A stretch of DNA of 8,242 bases from Prevotellaceae bacterium (GTDB taxonomy: Bacteria; Bacteroidota; Bacteroidia; Bacteroidales; UBA932): the NCBI GenBank assembly GCA_031268055.1, contig JAIRXY010000099.1, forward strand, positions 1 to 8,242. Reading direction: 5' to 3'. The stretch's first letter is position 1; each line of letters starts with the position of its first letter. Position numbers and translations under genes: made by a program. Below are positions 1 through 7,791 of the stretch, piece after piece. The notes below the pieces were generated by a model. It was not told the DNA's origin. It worked only from the letters and a program-made list of their open reading frames with translations, and did no database searches.

Positions 1-608
1 GCGGTGATGGAGGGGCCGTCCACGTTCAGGGTTATGTGGCTGCTCTCCTCTGCACCCGCCAGCAGGTACACATCGCCTGCTTGGGCGTTGGCGGGGAGCG
101 CCAGCGCAATTTCGTAGCGGCTTTGCGCAAGAAAATCTTTGCTGTCTACGGCCACATCTACGCTAAACACCACCTGCGAAACACCGGTGAGGTTATCGCC
201 CACCACGGTGATGGTGTCACCTGCACGAACGGGGCTCGCCGCGCCGTATATGCTATCGAACACCACCGCGTCGGCGTAGGTAATGCGGCTCTTGGAGGTA
301 ACGCTTCCGCCCGGATACTTGAGCGTAATGTAGCCGTTTACTGCCGCCGGAGGAATTACCGCCGTAATTTCGCCCACAGATACTACCGTAGGCGGTACTT
401 CAATGCTTTCGGGGAATACCACAGAAGTTACCCTGTTCAGGTTGCTGCCGATGAAGCGAATGGTCTCGCCCCGCTTTGTTGGCGTGGGGCCAAAGGCCTC
501 CAGCGATACGTAGTCTTCTTCCTCCTGCTCGCAGGCAACAAAGGCTGTGGCTGCTGCCATCCAAGCCATGAGCAGCATTGTCCATTTACAGTATATTCTT
601 GTTTTCAT
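1..608 (-). CDS. IPT/TIG-domain surface lipoprotein of a PUL (partial, 3' end beyond window)
   Basis: Read on the minus strand from the ATG at 608, this frame stays open for 202 codons to the left edge, so the C-terminus is missing. Residues 1-26 form a lipoprotein signal peptide: a basic start (MKTR), a hydrophobic stretch, and the lipobox FVAC with Cys26. The residues that follow, EQEEED, resemble the acidic export signal that sends Bacteroidota lipoproteins to the outer face of the outer membrane. Two immunoglobulin-like IPT/TIG repeats follow, at about residues 33-111 (with GETIRFIGSNL) and 112-195 (with GDTITVVGDNL). Such repeats usually act as stalks presenting a C-terminal glycan-binding domain, which would lie outside the window. 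The start is 21 bp after the stop of the preceding TIG lipoprotein, so the two are probably co-transcribed. The likely role is surface glycan binding; the ligand is unknown. Visible sequence does not exclude an enzyme domain further on. Confidence 0.88.
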   Translation of the reverse strand, partial: MKTRIYCKWTMLLMAWMAAATAFVACEQEEEDYVSLEAFGPTPTKRGETIRFIGSNLNRVTSVVFPESIEVPPTVVSVGEITAVIPPAAVNGYITLKYPGGSVTSKSRITYADAVVFDSIYGAASPVRAGDTITVVGDNLTGVSQVVFSVDVAVDSKDFLAQSRYEIALALPANAQAGDVYLLAGAEESSHITLNVDGPSIT

Positions 609-629
609 ATTGTTTTATTGGTTTACAAG

Positions 630-1877
630 TTATTCAATAGGCACTATACGGAAATTGTCCAGCAAAAATATGGGCGAGCAGCTAACGCCCTCCACGCCTC
701 CGCGGTAGAAGAAGATGGTAAAATCTTCATACCTACTTGGCAGCGCGCCAATATCAGCGCCATACGAGTCGTAGTGGAGCTCGCTCAATGGTATAGACAC
801 CGTAATCCACTTTCCGCTGGTGTGGAACGACCCGGTGGCTGCCCAAGGCATATATAGGCCTTTTGGATAACCGTCGTCGCTCCATATCGGGCTGTTGGTA
901 GAGCCTGCCGGCGCAAACATGAGCTGCATGGCCAATGCGCTCCACGGATTTTCTGCCGGAATGTTGAGCTCAAACCGCAGCTGATATTTTGTTGGGTCGT
1001 CGCCCGGCAGCAAAGAGCCAACGTAAGGGTTGAAGTAGTCTACATCTCCTGTATTTTGCCAGTAGTATACGTCAAACTCGTCTTTCTGTCCGGTTGCTCC
1101 TGCATTGGTAACGTCGCCTGCTATTTTCAGGTAGGTTCCGCTAACGGATTTTTCGTCGCTCAGCTGCTCTGCGGCGGTGCCCAGCGCTCCCCAGCAGTCG
1201 ACTATGGGGTAGTCGTCAAAGTCAAATATCATGCCGCGGTCATCTCTGTAAATGAAGGTAGAGCGGGCGCTGCCGTAGAGCGTTTTTACGGTTAGCTGCC
1301 CCTTGGAGTTGGCGGCAACGGCGGGTACTTTGGCAACAATCTGCGTAGGCGTAACCGATACTACCTCGGCTTCTACGCCGCCGGGGAAGAACACCTGCAC
1401 GTTGTCCGGAGAGCCGTAAAAGCTTTTGCCCGTAATGGTAACCTCGTCGTTGGCCTGCGCGTACTCCGCGCTTATGCTTTGGGGCAGCGGCGCCGGCGGC
1501 ATGGTCATAAAGGGGTGGGTGGCCTCCTTTCCCTTGCGGGTAGCTAACCGTATCAAGTCGCTCTGCTTTTCGTACATTTCCGAAGGTATGGTAACGATTA
1601 TCGCGTTGTTGGTAATCATGTTCGGGTTTAGGGTGGTGGCGCGGCGGTCGTTAAACCACACCTCGCACACGCCGGCAAGGTTTTCGCCGATGATGGCCAC
1701 CGTGCTGCCCATAAATCCTTTGGTAAGGAGCGAGTCGGCGGCTTCGGCGGCCGTGGGGCGCACGTAGCGAATAACGGGCGTAGCGTCGCTGTTCACGCCG
1801 TCGTCCTCTTTGCTGCACGACCATAGCCCCAAAATAGCCACGGCTGCAACGCCTATATTTGAAAGTATCTTTTTCAT
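630..1877 (-). CDS. Surface glycan-binding lipoprotein with two IPT/TIG domains (SGBP-like)
   Basis: This 415-residue protein begins with a lipoprotein signal peptide ending in the lipobox LWSC (Cys21). SKEDD follows the cysteine, which fits a Bacteroidota surface-export signal. Residues about 32-130 form a first IPT/TIG domain (GSTVAIIGENLAGV) and about 131-212 a second (NDEVTITGKSFYG). Residues about 216-415 form a separate domain opening with MIFDFDDYP, rich in Trp and Tyr (DVYYWQNTG, NPWSALAMQ, GKWITVSIPL) and ending LLDNFRIVPIE. That layout matches the surface glycan-binding proteins encoded just after susD, and the C-terminal part resembles the family named for the xyloglucan-binding domain of SGBP-B. 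The aromatic residues are candidate sugar platforms. Family membership does not fix the ligand, since relatives bind several glycans. The gene starts 33 bp after the susD stop and belongs to the same operon. The lipoprotein and TIG calls are firm; the C-terminal domain name is an inference. Confidence 0.88.
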   Translation of the reverse strand: MKKILSNIGVAAVAILGLWSCSKEDDGVNSDATPVIRYVRPTAAEAADSLLTKGFMGSTVAIIGENLAGVCEVWFNDRRATTLNPNMITNNAIIVTIPSEMYEKQSDLIRLATRKGKEATHPFMTMPPAPLPQSISAEYAQANDEVTITGKSFYGSPDNVQVFFPGGVEAEVVSVTPTQIVAKVPAVAANSKGQLTVKTLYGSARSTFIYRDDRGMIFDFDDYPIVDCWGALGTAAEQLSDEKSVSGTYLKIAGDVTNAGATGQKDEFDVYYWQNTGDVDYFNPYVGSLLPGDDPTKYQLRFELNIPAENPWSALAMQLMFAPAGSTNSPIWSDDGYPKGLYMPWAATGSFHTSGKWITVSIPLSELHYDSYGADIGALPSRYEDFTIFFYRGGVEGVSCSPIFLLDNFRIVPIE

Positions 1878-1910
1878 GTTGATAAACGTAGATTGATGTT
1901 GTTAGTTGTG

Positions 1911-3692
1911 TTACTCGTAGTATGGAGCTGCGTCGCCCAGCAGCTGCGGCGCTTTGGTGGTTACCGACGTGGGCATGGGCAGCTGCTTGATGTTGGCTGC
2001 CTCAATTTTCAAAGGAGTACCCACGTAGGTTTCGGAGTTAACCCTTTCGAAGCTGAGGCGGTAGCTGCTCCTGCTGTTTTCTATCTCCCACTTGCCGGCA
2101 GCGTCGGCGGCGTCGTGCTGGTCGTATACGCTTGTACCGTTTTCGCTCACAACAGCTCCGGTTTCCGGGTTGAGCTCGCGCCCGTCCTTGAGCACGTAGG
2201 TGTGGTCGCGGTGCATGCCGTTGAGGTAGCCTACGGCTTCGTCTCCGTGGCGGTAGTAGTAGCGCTTAACGTCAAACCAGCTGATACCTTCCAGCGCAAA
2301 TTCGCAGCGGCGCTCGTGCAGCAGCTGCTCCCAGCTAACGGGAGCGCTCAGCGGATCCAAGCCTGCCCGCGCGCGCACAGCGTTGAAGTACGCTACTGCA
2401 TCGGCGTCAGAGGTGGTATTGTCAGCGCCCATAGCTGCTTCGGTGTAAGTCAAAAATACATCGGCAAGCCGCAGGAAGTAGATGTTGCCGGCGGTGTTGA
2501 AGTTGGCGTCGCTGTTGCCCGTAACGTACTTTTTGCAGTGCGCCAGCATGGGGTTGCTGTTTTCTATCGGGGTAGCTTCCGTGTGCTCTGCGCCGCGGTT
2601 TACTATTTCGTATGTATACGTACCATCGCCCTCGTTGCTGAGCCCGGGGTAGCTGTCGCCCAGCGTCATGTATACCCAGCGGCGTCGGGCGTCGGTGGTG
2701 GCTTTAGGCGTACCGTCGGCTTCGTAGGCAAAAGCGTTCTGCAAGCTGATGGTGGGGCCTTTTCCTGCGCCCCATCCTGCCGTCTGGTCAATGAGCGAGC
2801 TGCGCGCCCACCCTGCTGCATGCTGGTTGCCGTAGTCGTACCCGCCGTTCATGCACTGCCGCGCAAACAGCGATTCGTAGCTGTTGTTGCCGCTTTCTTC
2901 AAATAGCTCGCCATAGCTGGGGTAAAGCGCCGGAAATTCGTCTATCACCAGCTTTGCATAGCGCTTTGCTTCGCTAAACCACCCGTCGCGCTGCGAAGCG
3001 TTAGAGTACACGTTGCCGAAATCGGAAGCGCGCGTTACGTAGACTTTTGCCAAGAAGCCGTAAGCGCTGTACTTGGTGGCGCGGCCGGGTTGCGGGTCGG
3101 TTTCGTTCAGCACGGCGGCGGCAGCCTCCAAGTCTTCGACGATAAACCGGTAAACGTCGCCGCGCAGGTGCTTGGGCACGTAGAGGTTGTTGCTCGTGAT
3201 AAGCTCGGCGCTGTTCTCGATGATGGGCACATCGCCCCAGTACTCCGTTAGGAAGTAGTAGGCTACGCCCCGTATAAAGCGCGCCTCGGCAATGGCGTAG
3301 TCAATGGCGGGCTGCTCCACCCCGCCGTCCTTTGCCAGAATGGGCATGTCGTTGATGATGGAGTTGGCAAACGACACCACCCGGTATAGCCCCGTCCACC
3401 CTTGGTTGGAGTAGTTGTTGCCGGCCGTAATGGTGTTCAGGTAGAATTGCCCCTCCTGCTCGTAGGTGTAGTATAAATCACCTGCCAGCTCGTCGCCCGC
3501 CATCCACATGAAGCGGTTGGTAAAATCAGCCCATACGAAGCCGTAGAGCGTAGCGGTATTGCGGCGCACCGCCTCTTCGCTGGTGTAGTAGTTATCGGCT
3601 ACTTCCTGCTCGGGCACCACGTTGAGCCAGTCGGTGCAGGCAAGCAGCCCGAGCATTGCTGCAAAGCAAAATGGTATAAGTATCTTTTTCAT
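1911..3692 (-). CDS. susD: SusD/RagB-family outer-membrane nutrient-binding lipoprotein
   Basis: This 593-residue protein is the lipoprotein that forms the lid of a SusCD importer and helps bind the glycan at the cell surface. The signal peptide ends in LLAC with Cys19 as the acylation site. It is followed by the typical SusD opening TDWLNVVPEQE and YYTSEEAVRRNTATLYGF. The N-terminal helical TPR-like half covers about residues 21-230, with the familiar EARFIRGVAYYFLTEYWGDV at 136-155. The C-terminal SusD half contains RLADVFLTYTEAA (408-420), NAVRARAGLDPL (437-448) and ERRCEFALEGISWFDVKRY (460-478), all classic family motifs, and ends near the usual KQLPMP. Length is normal for the family and nothing is broken. 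It starts 20 bp after the susC stop, so the two are co-transcribed and should form one complex. Its exact glycan cannot be deduced. The symbol is used in the family sense, not for the starch gene itself. Confidence 0.97.
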   Translation of the reverse strand: MKKILIPFCFAAMLGLLACTDWLNVVPEQEVADNYYTSEEAVRRNTATLYGFVWADFTNRFMWMAGDELAGDLYYTYEQEGQFYLNTITAGNNYSNQGWTGLYRVVSFANSIINDMPILAKDGGVEQPAIDYAIAEARFIRGVAYYFLTEYWGDVPIIENSAELITSNNLYVPKHLRGDVYRFIVEDLEAAAAVLNETDPQPGRATKYSAYGFLAKVYVTRASDFGNVYSNASQRDGWFSEAKRYAKLVIDEFPALYPSYGELFEESGNNSYESLFARQCMNGGYDYGNQHAAGWARSSLIDQTAGWGAGKGPTISLQNAFAYEADGTPKATTDARRRWVYMTLGDSYPGLSNEGDGTYTYEIVNRGAEHTEATPIENSNPMLAHCKKYVTGNSDANFNTAGNIYFLRLADVFLTYTEAAMGADNTTSDADAVAYFNAVRARAGLDPLSAPVSWEQLLHERRCEFALEGISWFDVKRYYYRHGDEAVGYLNGMHRDHTYVLKDGRELNPETGAVVSENGTSVYDQHDAADAAGKWEIENSRSSYRLSFERVNSETYVGTPLKIEAANIKQLPMPTSVTTKAPQLLGDAAPYYE

Positions 3693-3712
3693 ATTTCAGT
3701 GATGTGTTAATG

Positions 3713-6700
3713 TTAGAAACCAATAGTTAATCCTACAGTATAGACGCGGGGTACCGGATAGTGCCCCATATCGACGTTTTGCAGCAGGGCGCTTTGGTTA
3801 AAGGCGCCTATTTCCGGGTCAAAACCGCTATAGCCGGTGATAGTGTAGAGGTTTTGCAGGTTGACGTACACCTTTGCCTGCTTTATCGACAGGCGGTTTA
3901 TCCAGCGCGGCGGAAGGGTGTAGCCCAGGGAGATGTTCTGGATGCGCAGGTACGACCCGTCTTCGATGTAGCGGTTGCTGGCGCGGCGGTTGTCGTTGTT
4001 GTCGTTGCTGGTTACGCGCGGCACGGTAGCTCCTTGGTTGATGAGGTAGGGGTTGTCGGCGTCGTCAGTGTTGACCCGCGCGTGGCTGGTAGCCGAGGCC
4101 AGCTGGTTGCTCCAGATGTTGCTCAAGCCCTCCAGCTCGGTGCGCGTATAGTTGAAGATGTCGCCACCCTGCGACCCGCTCAGCAGCAGGGTAAGTTCAA
4201 GGTTTTTGTACGTCAGCGTGTTGCTAATGCTGTACGTAAAGTCGGGGTTGGGGTCGCCAATGACGGTCTGGTCAAAGTCGTCGATTTTACCATCCGGCGT
4301 ACCGTTGGGGCCGCTTATATCCTTAAACTTGATGTCGCCCGGCCATACCGCCCGCTCGCCTACATCGTTTATGCCGTTGTCGTCCAAGTCAACCTGAACG
4401 GGGCTGTTGATGATGTCGTTTTTATCCTTGAACAGGCCGTCGGTTTCATACCCGTAGAATACGCCGATAGGCTGCCCCACCTGCGTTACGGTTATGTTCT
4501 GGTACTTGGCGTACCACGCCAGCCCGCTGTAAATCCGCTGGGCGTCGTCGTTCAGGGCAATCACCTCGTTGCGGTTGAGCGAGAATATAAAGTTGCTCGT
4601 CCAGCTAAAGCTGCTGCTCTTGATGTTGTGCGTAAAGAGCGAAATATCCACGCCCCTGTTGCGTATCTGGCCGGTGTTTACCATTGGCGACTGCACATCC
4701 TGCGATGTCGAGCCGCCAAGGTACGACGGCAGGGACACTTGCAGCAGCAGCCCCTCCGATTGCTTGTTGTAAACGTCGGCGCTAAAGCTGATGCGGTTGT
4801 CGAGCAAGCCCAAGTCCACCCCGGCGTTGAGCTGCGCCGAGGCCTCCCAGCGGAGGTCGGGGTTAGCAATGTTTTGCATGCGGTAGCCCGTTCCGCCCAG
4901 GTGCGCCGGCAGGTTTTCGCTTTGCATGGACGAGCCGTACAGGTACGCGCCGATGCTGGAGTTGCCCACCTGCCCGTAGCTCAAGCGAAGCTTCAGGTTA
5001 GAAATTTGACGAACATCCTTCAGGAAGCTCTCGTTGTTTACCCTCCACGCCAGCGCCACCGACGGGAAGTACCCAAACTTGTTGTTGCGGCCAAACCTGT
5101 CCGAGCCGTCGGCGCGTATGGTGGCGGTGAGCAGGTAGCGGTTGTCGAAGTTGTATAGGGCGCGGGCAAAGAACGAAACGCTACGTCCCAGCCCCTTTCC
5201 GCCGTTGTTGTCGTTAAAGTCGCCGTCGTTGGTCACAAAGCGCACCTTGTCCGACGACAGGTGCTCCTTGCGTATCCAGCTGTTGCGCCACTCCGACTGC
5301 TCGGTTTCCGACCCCAGCGTCACGTTGAGCGAGTGGATTTCGGCAAAGGTAGGCGTGTACGTAAAGTAATTCTTTACGCTCCAGTAGCTGCTCTGCTGGT
5401 TGTCCTCGCGGATTTGGTTGTTGCTGTTTTGCAGGCCGGGGCCAAAGTTGTACTCCGGCGAGAACGAGGTGTTCAGGCTGTTGGAGGCGTCAAAGCCATA
5501 CTCCGAGCGGAACTTCAGCTCTTTCAGCAGGGTAACCTCTGCGTACAGGTTGCCGGTGGTACGCCGCCGGTCCAGCTTGTTGTACCGGCTCAGCGCCAGC
5601 CATACGGGGTTGTAGCGCGAAGCCCCGTACTGAGAGGAAGGCGGAGCGTACTCGTCGTCGAAGCCGCGCACGGGGATGTCGGGCTGCATGGCGAGCGCCT
5701 GCAGCACCACGCCGTCGCCCCCGTCGTTGTTCGTCAGGGTTTCGCCGGTGCTGGTGTAGGCCAGCGAGCCGCCCACCTTAATGAGCTTGCTCACGGTAGC
5801 GTCAACGCTGGTGCGCACGTTGAAGCGGGTAAAGTCCGAGCCGATGATGATGCCGTCCTGCGCTGTCCAGCCGCCGCTAACGGCGTACTGCGTTTTCTCG
5901 TTGCCGCCAACCACCGATAGCTGGTGGTTTTGCATCAGCGCCGTGCGGAACACCTCATCCTGCCAGCGGGTGCCATCGCCCAGCAGCGAGGGGTCTTGGT
6001 ATTCGGCCGCCGCGTTGCTGCCGTTGATGAGGGTTGCGTTGTCCTTTTGGAACTGGGCAAACTCGCGGAGGTTCATCATCTCAATGGTGTTGGAGCGCTG
6101 CTGCGCCGCAACGTACCCGTCGTAGGTAACGGACACTCCGCCCTGCGACCCGCGCTTGGTGGTGATGATGATTACCCCGTTGGCGCCCGCCGCCCCGTAG
6201 ATGGCGGCAGCCGAGGCATCCTTCAAAACGTCGATAGACTCAATATCGTTGGGCGAAATCAGCGCCAGCGGGTTGGTTGTAGTCTGCCCGTTGCTGCCGC
6301 CCTGCCAGTCGAAGCCCGCGTAGGTAGCGCTCCCCTGAAAGCGCATGCCGTCTACGACGTACAGCGGCTCGTTGGAGCTGTTGATGGAGCTTGCCCCGCG
6401 TATGCGGATAGAGGTAGCGCCCCCCGGGGCGCCCGTGTTTTGCGTTACCTGCACGCCGGCAACCTTGCCCGACAGCATCTGGTCTACGCTGGGCGTAATG
6501 CTGCTTTGGAGCGTTCTGCTCGAAACCGAAGCTACAGCGCCCGTCAGGTCGCTTTTCTTCATCGTCCCGTAGCCCACCACAACCACCTCATCCAGCGATT
6601 GGTCGTCCGCAGCCAGCGTTACGTCGATGCGCGCGCGGCCGTCAATAGCCTCCTCCCTTGTAGACAACCCCAAGAAGGAGAACACCAGTATCCCGTCGGT

Positions 6701-6907
6701 TGGCGCCTGAATGTTGTAGCTCCCCGAAGCGTCTGTAGCAGCGCCCACGGTGCTACCTTTAACAACCACGCTTGCTCCGGCCACCGGAGCGCTGCTGTTA
6801 TCCAGCACCCTTCCCGAAATGTTGAGCATATTTTGCGCGTATCCTCCCACGGGAAGCAAGGCGCACAGCATCAAAATCAAAAAACAACAAAGTAACTTGT
6901 TCTTCAT
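3713..6907 (-). CDS. susC: SusC/RagA-family TonB-dependent outer-membrane transporter
   Basis: This 1064-residue protein is the beta-barrel channel of a SusCD complex and would import oligosaccharides with energy from TonB-ExbBD. A signal peptide precedes a likely cut after GGYA (about residue 24). A CarboxypepD_reg-like domain covers about 28-98 (NISGRVLDNSSAPVAGASVV). The SusC signature DEVVVVGYGT is at 106-115. The plug spans about 119-253, with SIRIRGASSI, PLYVVDG, DIESIDVLKDASAAAIYG and NGVIIITTKRG. The rest is the barrel, with NPDLRWEASAQLNAGVDLGL and an Asp/Gly-rich stretch near 862-881 (DISGPNGTPDGKIDDFD) that could bind calcium. It ends in IGF with the terminal aromatic typical of outer-membrane barrels. 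There is no STN domain before the plug, which argues against direct signalling to an anti-sigma factor. The ATG at 6907 gives a proper signal peptide. Substrate is unknown. Confidence 0.98.
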   Translation of the reverse strand: MKNKLLCCFLILMLCALLPVGGYAQNMLNISGRVLDNSSAPVAGASVVVKGSTVGAATDASGSYNIQAPTDGILVFSFLGLSTREEAIDGRARIDVTLAADDQSLDEVVVVGYGTMKKSDLTGAVASVSSRTLQSSITPSVDQMLSGKVAGVQVTQNTGAPGGATSIRIRGASSINSSNEPLYVVDGMRFQGSATYAGFDWQGGSNGQTTTNPLALISPNDIESIDVLKDASAAAIYGAAGANGVIIITTKRGSQGGVSVTYDGYVAAQQRSNTIEMMNLREFAQFQKDNATLINGSNAAAEYQDPSLLGDGTRWQDEVFRTALMQNHQLSVVGGNEKTQYAVSGGWTAQDGIIIGSDFTRFNVRTSVDATVSKLIKVGGSLAYTSTGETLTNNDGGDGVVLQALAMQPDIPVRGFDDEYAPPSSQYGASRYNPVWLALSRYNKLDRRRTTGNLYAEVTLLKELKFRSEYGFDASNSLNTSFSPEYNFGPGLQNSNNQIREDNQQSSYWSVKNYFTYTPTFAEIHSLNVTLGSETEQSEWRNSWIRKEHLSSDKVRFVTNDGDFNDNNGGKGLGRSVSFFARALYNFDNRYLLTATIRADGSDRFGRNNKFGYFPSVALAWRVNNESFLKDVRQISNLKLRLSYGQVGNSSIGAYLYGSSMQSENLPAHLGGTGYRMQNIANPDLRWEASAQLNAGVDLGLLDNRISFSADVYNKQSEGLLLQVSLPSYLGGSTSQDVQSPMVNTGQIRNRGVDISLFTHNIKSSSFSWTSNFIFSLNRNEVIALNDDAQRIYSGLAWYAKYQNITVTQVGQPIGVFYGYETDGLFKDKNDIINSPVQVDLDDNGINDVGERAVWPGDIKFKDISGPNGTPDGKIDDFDQTVIGDPNPDFTYSISNTLTYKNLELTLLLSGSQGGDIFNYTRTELEGLSNIWSNQLASATSHARVNTDDADNPYLINQGATVPRVTSNDNNDNRRASNRYIEDGSYLRIQNISLGYTLPPRWINRLSIKQAKVYVNLQNLYTITGYSGFDPEIGAFNQSALLQNVDMGHYPVPRVYTVGLTIGF

Positions 6908-6959
6908 AATTCATAAAATTAAGATAGATAACATCGATAAAACTAAATTTTCATCAGGA

Positions 6960-6992
6960 CAAAAATACGCGCTAAGAGCAGGCCATTACAAG
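6960..6992 (-). promoter_or_regulatory. Candidate Bacteroidota-type promoter of the susC operon
   Basis: On the minus strand, 6967-6960 reads TATTTTTG, an exact match to the Bacteroidota -7 element TAnnTTTG. A weak -33 element, CTTG instead of TTTG, lies 21 bp upstream at 6992-6989. Transcription would begin near 6953, giving a leader of roughly 45 nt before the susC ATG. Similar -7 matches occur farther upstream at 7090-7097, 7122-7129 and 7949-7956, so chance matches are common in this AT-rich DNA. This one is preferred for its position and for the paired -33-like element. No Shine-Dalgarno sequence is seen before the start codon, which is normal for this phylum. Confidence 0.35.
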
Positions 6993-7024
6993 TACTTTAT
7001 TATCCGTTAATGATACATTCTTGT

Positions 7025-7050
7025 CTTTAACATTGCTCCGGATGTCAAAG
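7025..7050. promoter_or_regulatory. Candidate regulator-binding dyad upstream of the susC promoter
   Basis: The arms CTTTAACAT (7025-7033) and ATGTCAAAG (7042-7050) are inverted copies matching at 8 of 9 positions, with an 8-bp centre (TGCTCCGG). The centre lies about 45 bp beyond the likely -33 element, a reasonable place for an activator site. No regulator gene is in the window, so the binding protein is unknown, and a dyad of this size can occur by chance. Confidence 0.3.
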
Positions 7051-7203
7051 CAACGCTACCCCTGAAAATTAGGAATTAAGGGTAATATCCAAAATTAGTT
7101 GATTTTCACATAGCAACCAGCCAAAAGTAGGCGTCTCGAAAGTACCAGCTTCAGCTTGGATTACGTTCTTTGCAGGGTTTAACGGCCAGCTCTTGCTCCG
7201 TTC

Positions 7204-7291
7204 GCAGGGCTTCGTCCTGCTACGCTACTGGTAGTCGCCATTTCAGGGCTAAAAGCCCGAAATCATTTCTGTAGAGCTCCCTACAAAAATG
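7204..7291. repeat. Cluster of three consecutive hairpins (possible degenerate intergenic repeat)
   Basis: Three inverted repeats follow one another. First, GCAGG (7204-7208) pairs with CCTGC (7216-7220) over a 7-nt loop. Second, TTTC plus GGGCT (7241-7244, 7246-7250) pairs with AGCCC plus GAAA (7254-7262), a 9-bp stem with one bulged A at 7245 and an AAA loop. Third, CATTT and TGTAG (7264-7268, 7270-7274) pair with CTACA and AAATG (7281-7285, 7287-7291), a 10-bp stem with one mismatch and a 6-nt loop. None is followed by a convincing T-run on either strand, so they are not ordinary terminators. The GGGCT/AGCCC style is typical of dispersed intergenic palindromes, but copy number in this genome cannot be seen here. 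Confidence 0.5.
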
Positions 7292-7662
7292 AGTAGCTTT
7301 ACGCATATCAAGTCATGAAAGGGGTGCAATCCATACGATGAATTTTCGAGGCAGCCTCTTATAAAAATAAATCAGCTAACTTATGACATCGCCGAATTAG
7401 GAATGTAGGGTATAATCGTCAACGTTATATTCGTAATCACTATTGTCCGATAAAAAGTTCGTCGCCCGGATTTCGCCCTTTCAGGTAGGGTGTTCAAAAC
7501 CACGTAAATTTCCCTGCTGATTTTTATCGAAAAACCTCATTTTCACCTAATTTTAATAACAAAACAATCTCAGTAGCAGTGGAATACAAACCCAACCTCA
7601 TTACCTCATTAAAAATCGGATGCGATTATGTTCGGTATCAATATAAAATTTCAGTGCTGACC

Positions 7663-7682
7663 GACTAAATTTAAAATTAGTC
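7663..7682. promoter_or_regulatory. Near-perfect 20-bp palindrome (operator-like)
   Basis: GACTAAATTTAAAATTAGTC matches its own reverse complement except for one central pair (A7669 against A7676), so 9 of 10 half-site positions are symmetric. Dyads with outer GACTAA/TTAGTC arms and an AT-rich centre are typical of sites for dimeric regulators. It is about 700 bp from the likely susC promoter and 15 bp from the hairpin modules, so it may belong to either, or to neither. Confidence 0.35.
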
Positions 7683-7697
7683 ATGGTAAACGCATGA

Positions 7698-7791
7698 AAA
7701 ACCCCGTAGGGGTTTCCTGTGAATAACCCCCAGATTTATCTGGGGGTAACACAAGCGCCACCCTACACACCAAAACCCCGTAGGGGTTTCC
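7698..7791 (+). repeat. Three-hairpin repeat module, copy 1 (X-B-X, plus orientation)
   Basis: The module opens with hairpin X1: stem AAACCCC (7699-7705) and GGGGTTT (7709-7715) around a GTA loop. After CC and the linker TGTGAATA comes hairpin B: CCCCCAGATTTATCTGGGGG at 7727-7746, a 9-bp stem with a 2-nt tip. A 24-nt spacer leads to a second X hairpin at 7773-7789, identical to the first; the 20 bp at 7698-7717 recur exactly at 7772-7791. No T-run follows, so it is not a terminator. It resembles REP/BIME-type palindromic elements of other bacteria, some of which are moved by single-strand (Y1/RAYT) transposases. No such transposase gene is in the window, and the GTA is in the loop rather than at the hairpin foot. 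Confidence 0.75.

Noticed and set aside
36..857. 273-codon plus-strand open frame spanning two lipoprotein genes
   Set aside because: It crosses the junction of two genes with clear lipoprotein signals on the other strand, and its translation shows no domain.
1893..2906. 337-codon open frame on the plus strand opposite susD
   Set aside because: Antisense to a well-supported SusD gene; the translation is a Val/Ala/Gly-rich composition with no known motif.
3761..5158. 465-codon open frame on the plus strand opposite susC
   Set aside because: It is the antisense shadow of a clearly conserved SusC gene, has no recognisable domain or signal, and long antisense frames are common in GC-rich coding DNA.
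5924..6895. 323-codon open frame on the plus strand opposite the N-terminus of SusC
   Set aside because: Shadow of the conserved plug and carboxypeptidase-regulatory region of SusC; no family resemblance of its own.
6798..6914. 38-codon minus-strand frame starting at an ATG 7 nt upstream of the susC start, in another frame
   Set aside because: It overlaps susC out of frame, has no recognisable feature, and the ATG at 6907 gives a proper signal peptide; a role as a regulatory upstream frame is possible but unsupported.
7698..7746. Intrinsic terminator pair for the upstream gene
   Set aside because: The hairpins are strong but lack T-runs on either strand, recur in exact copies, and lie more than 300 bp from the nearest stop codon.
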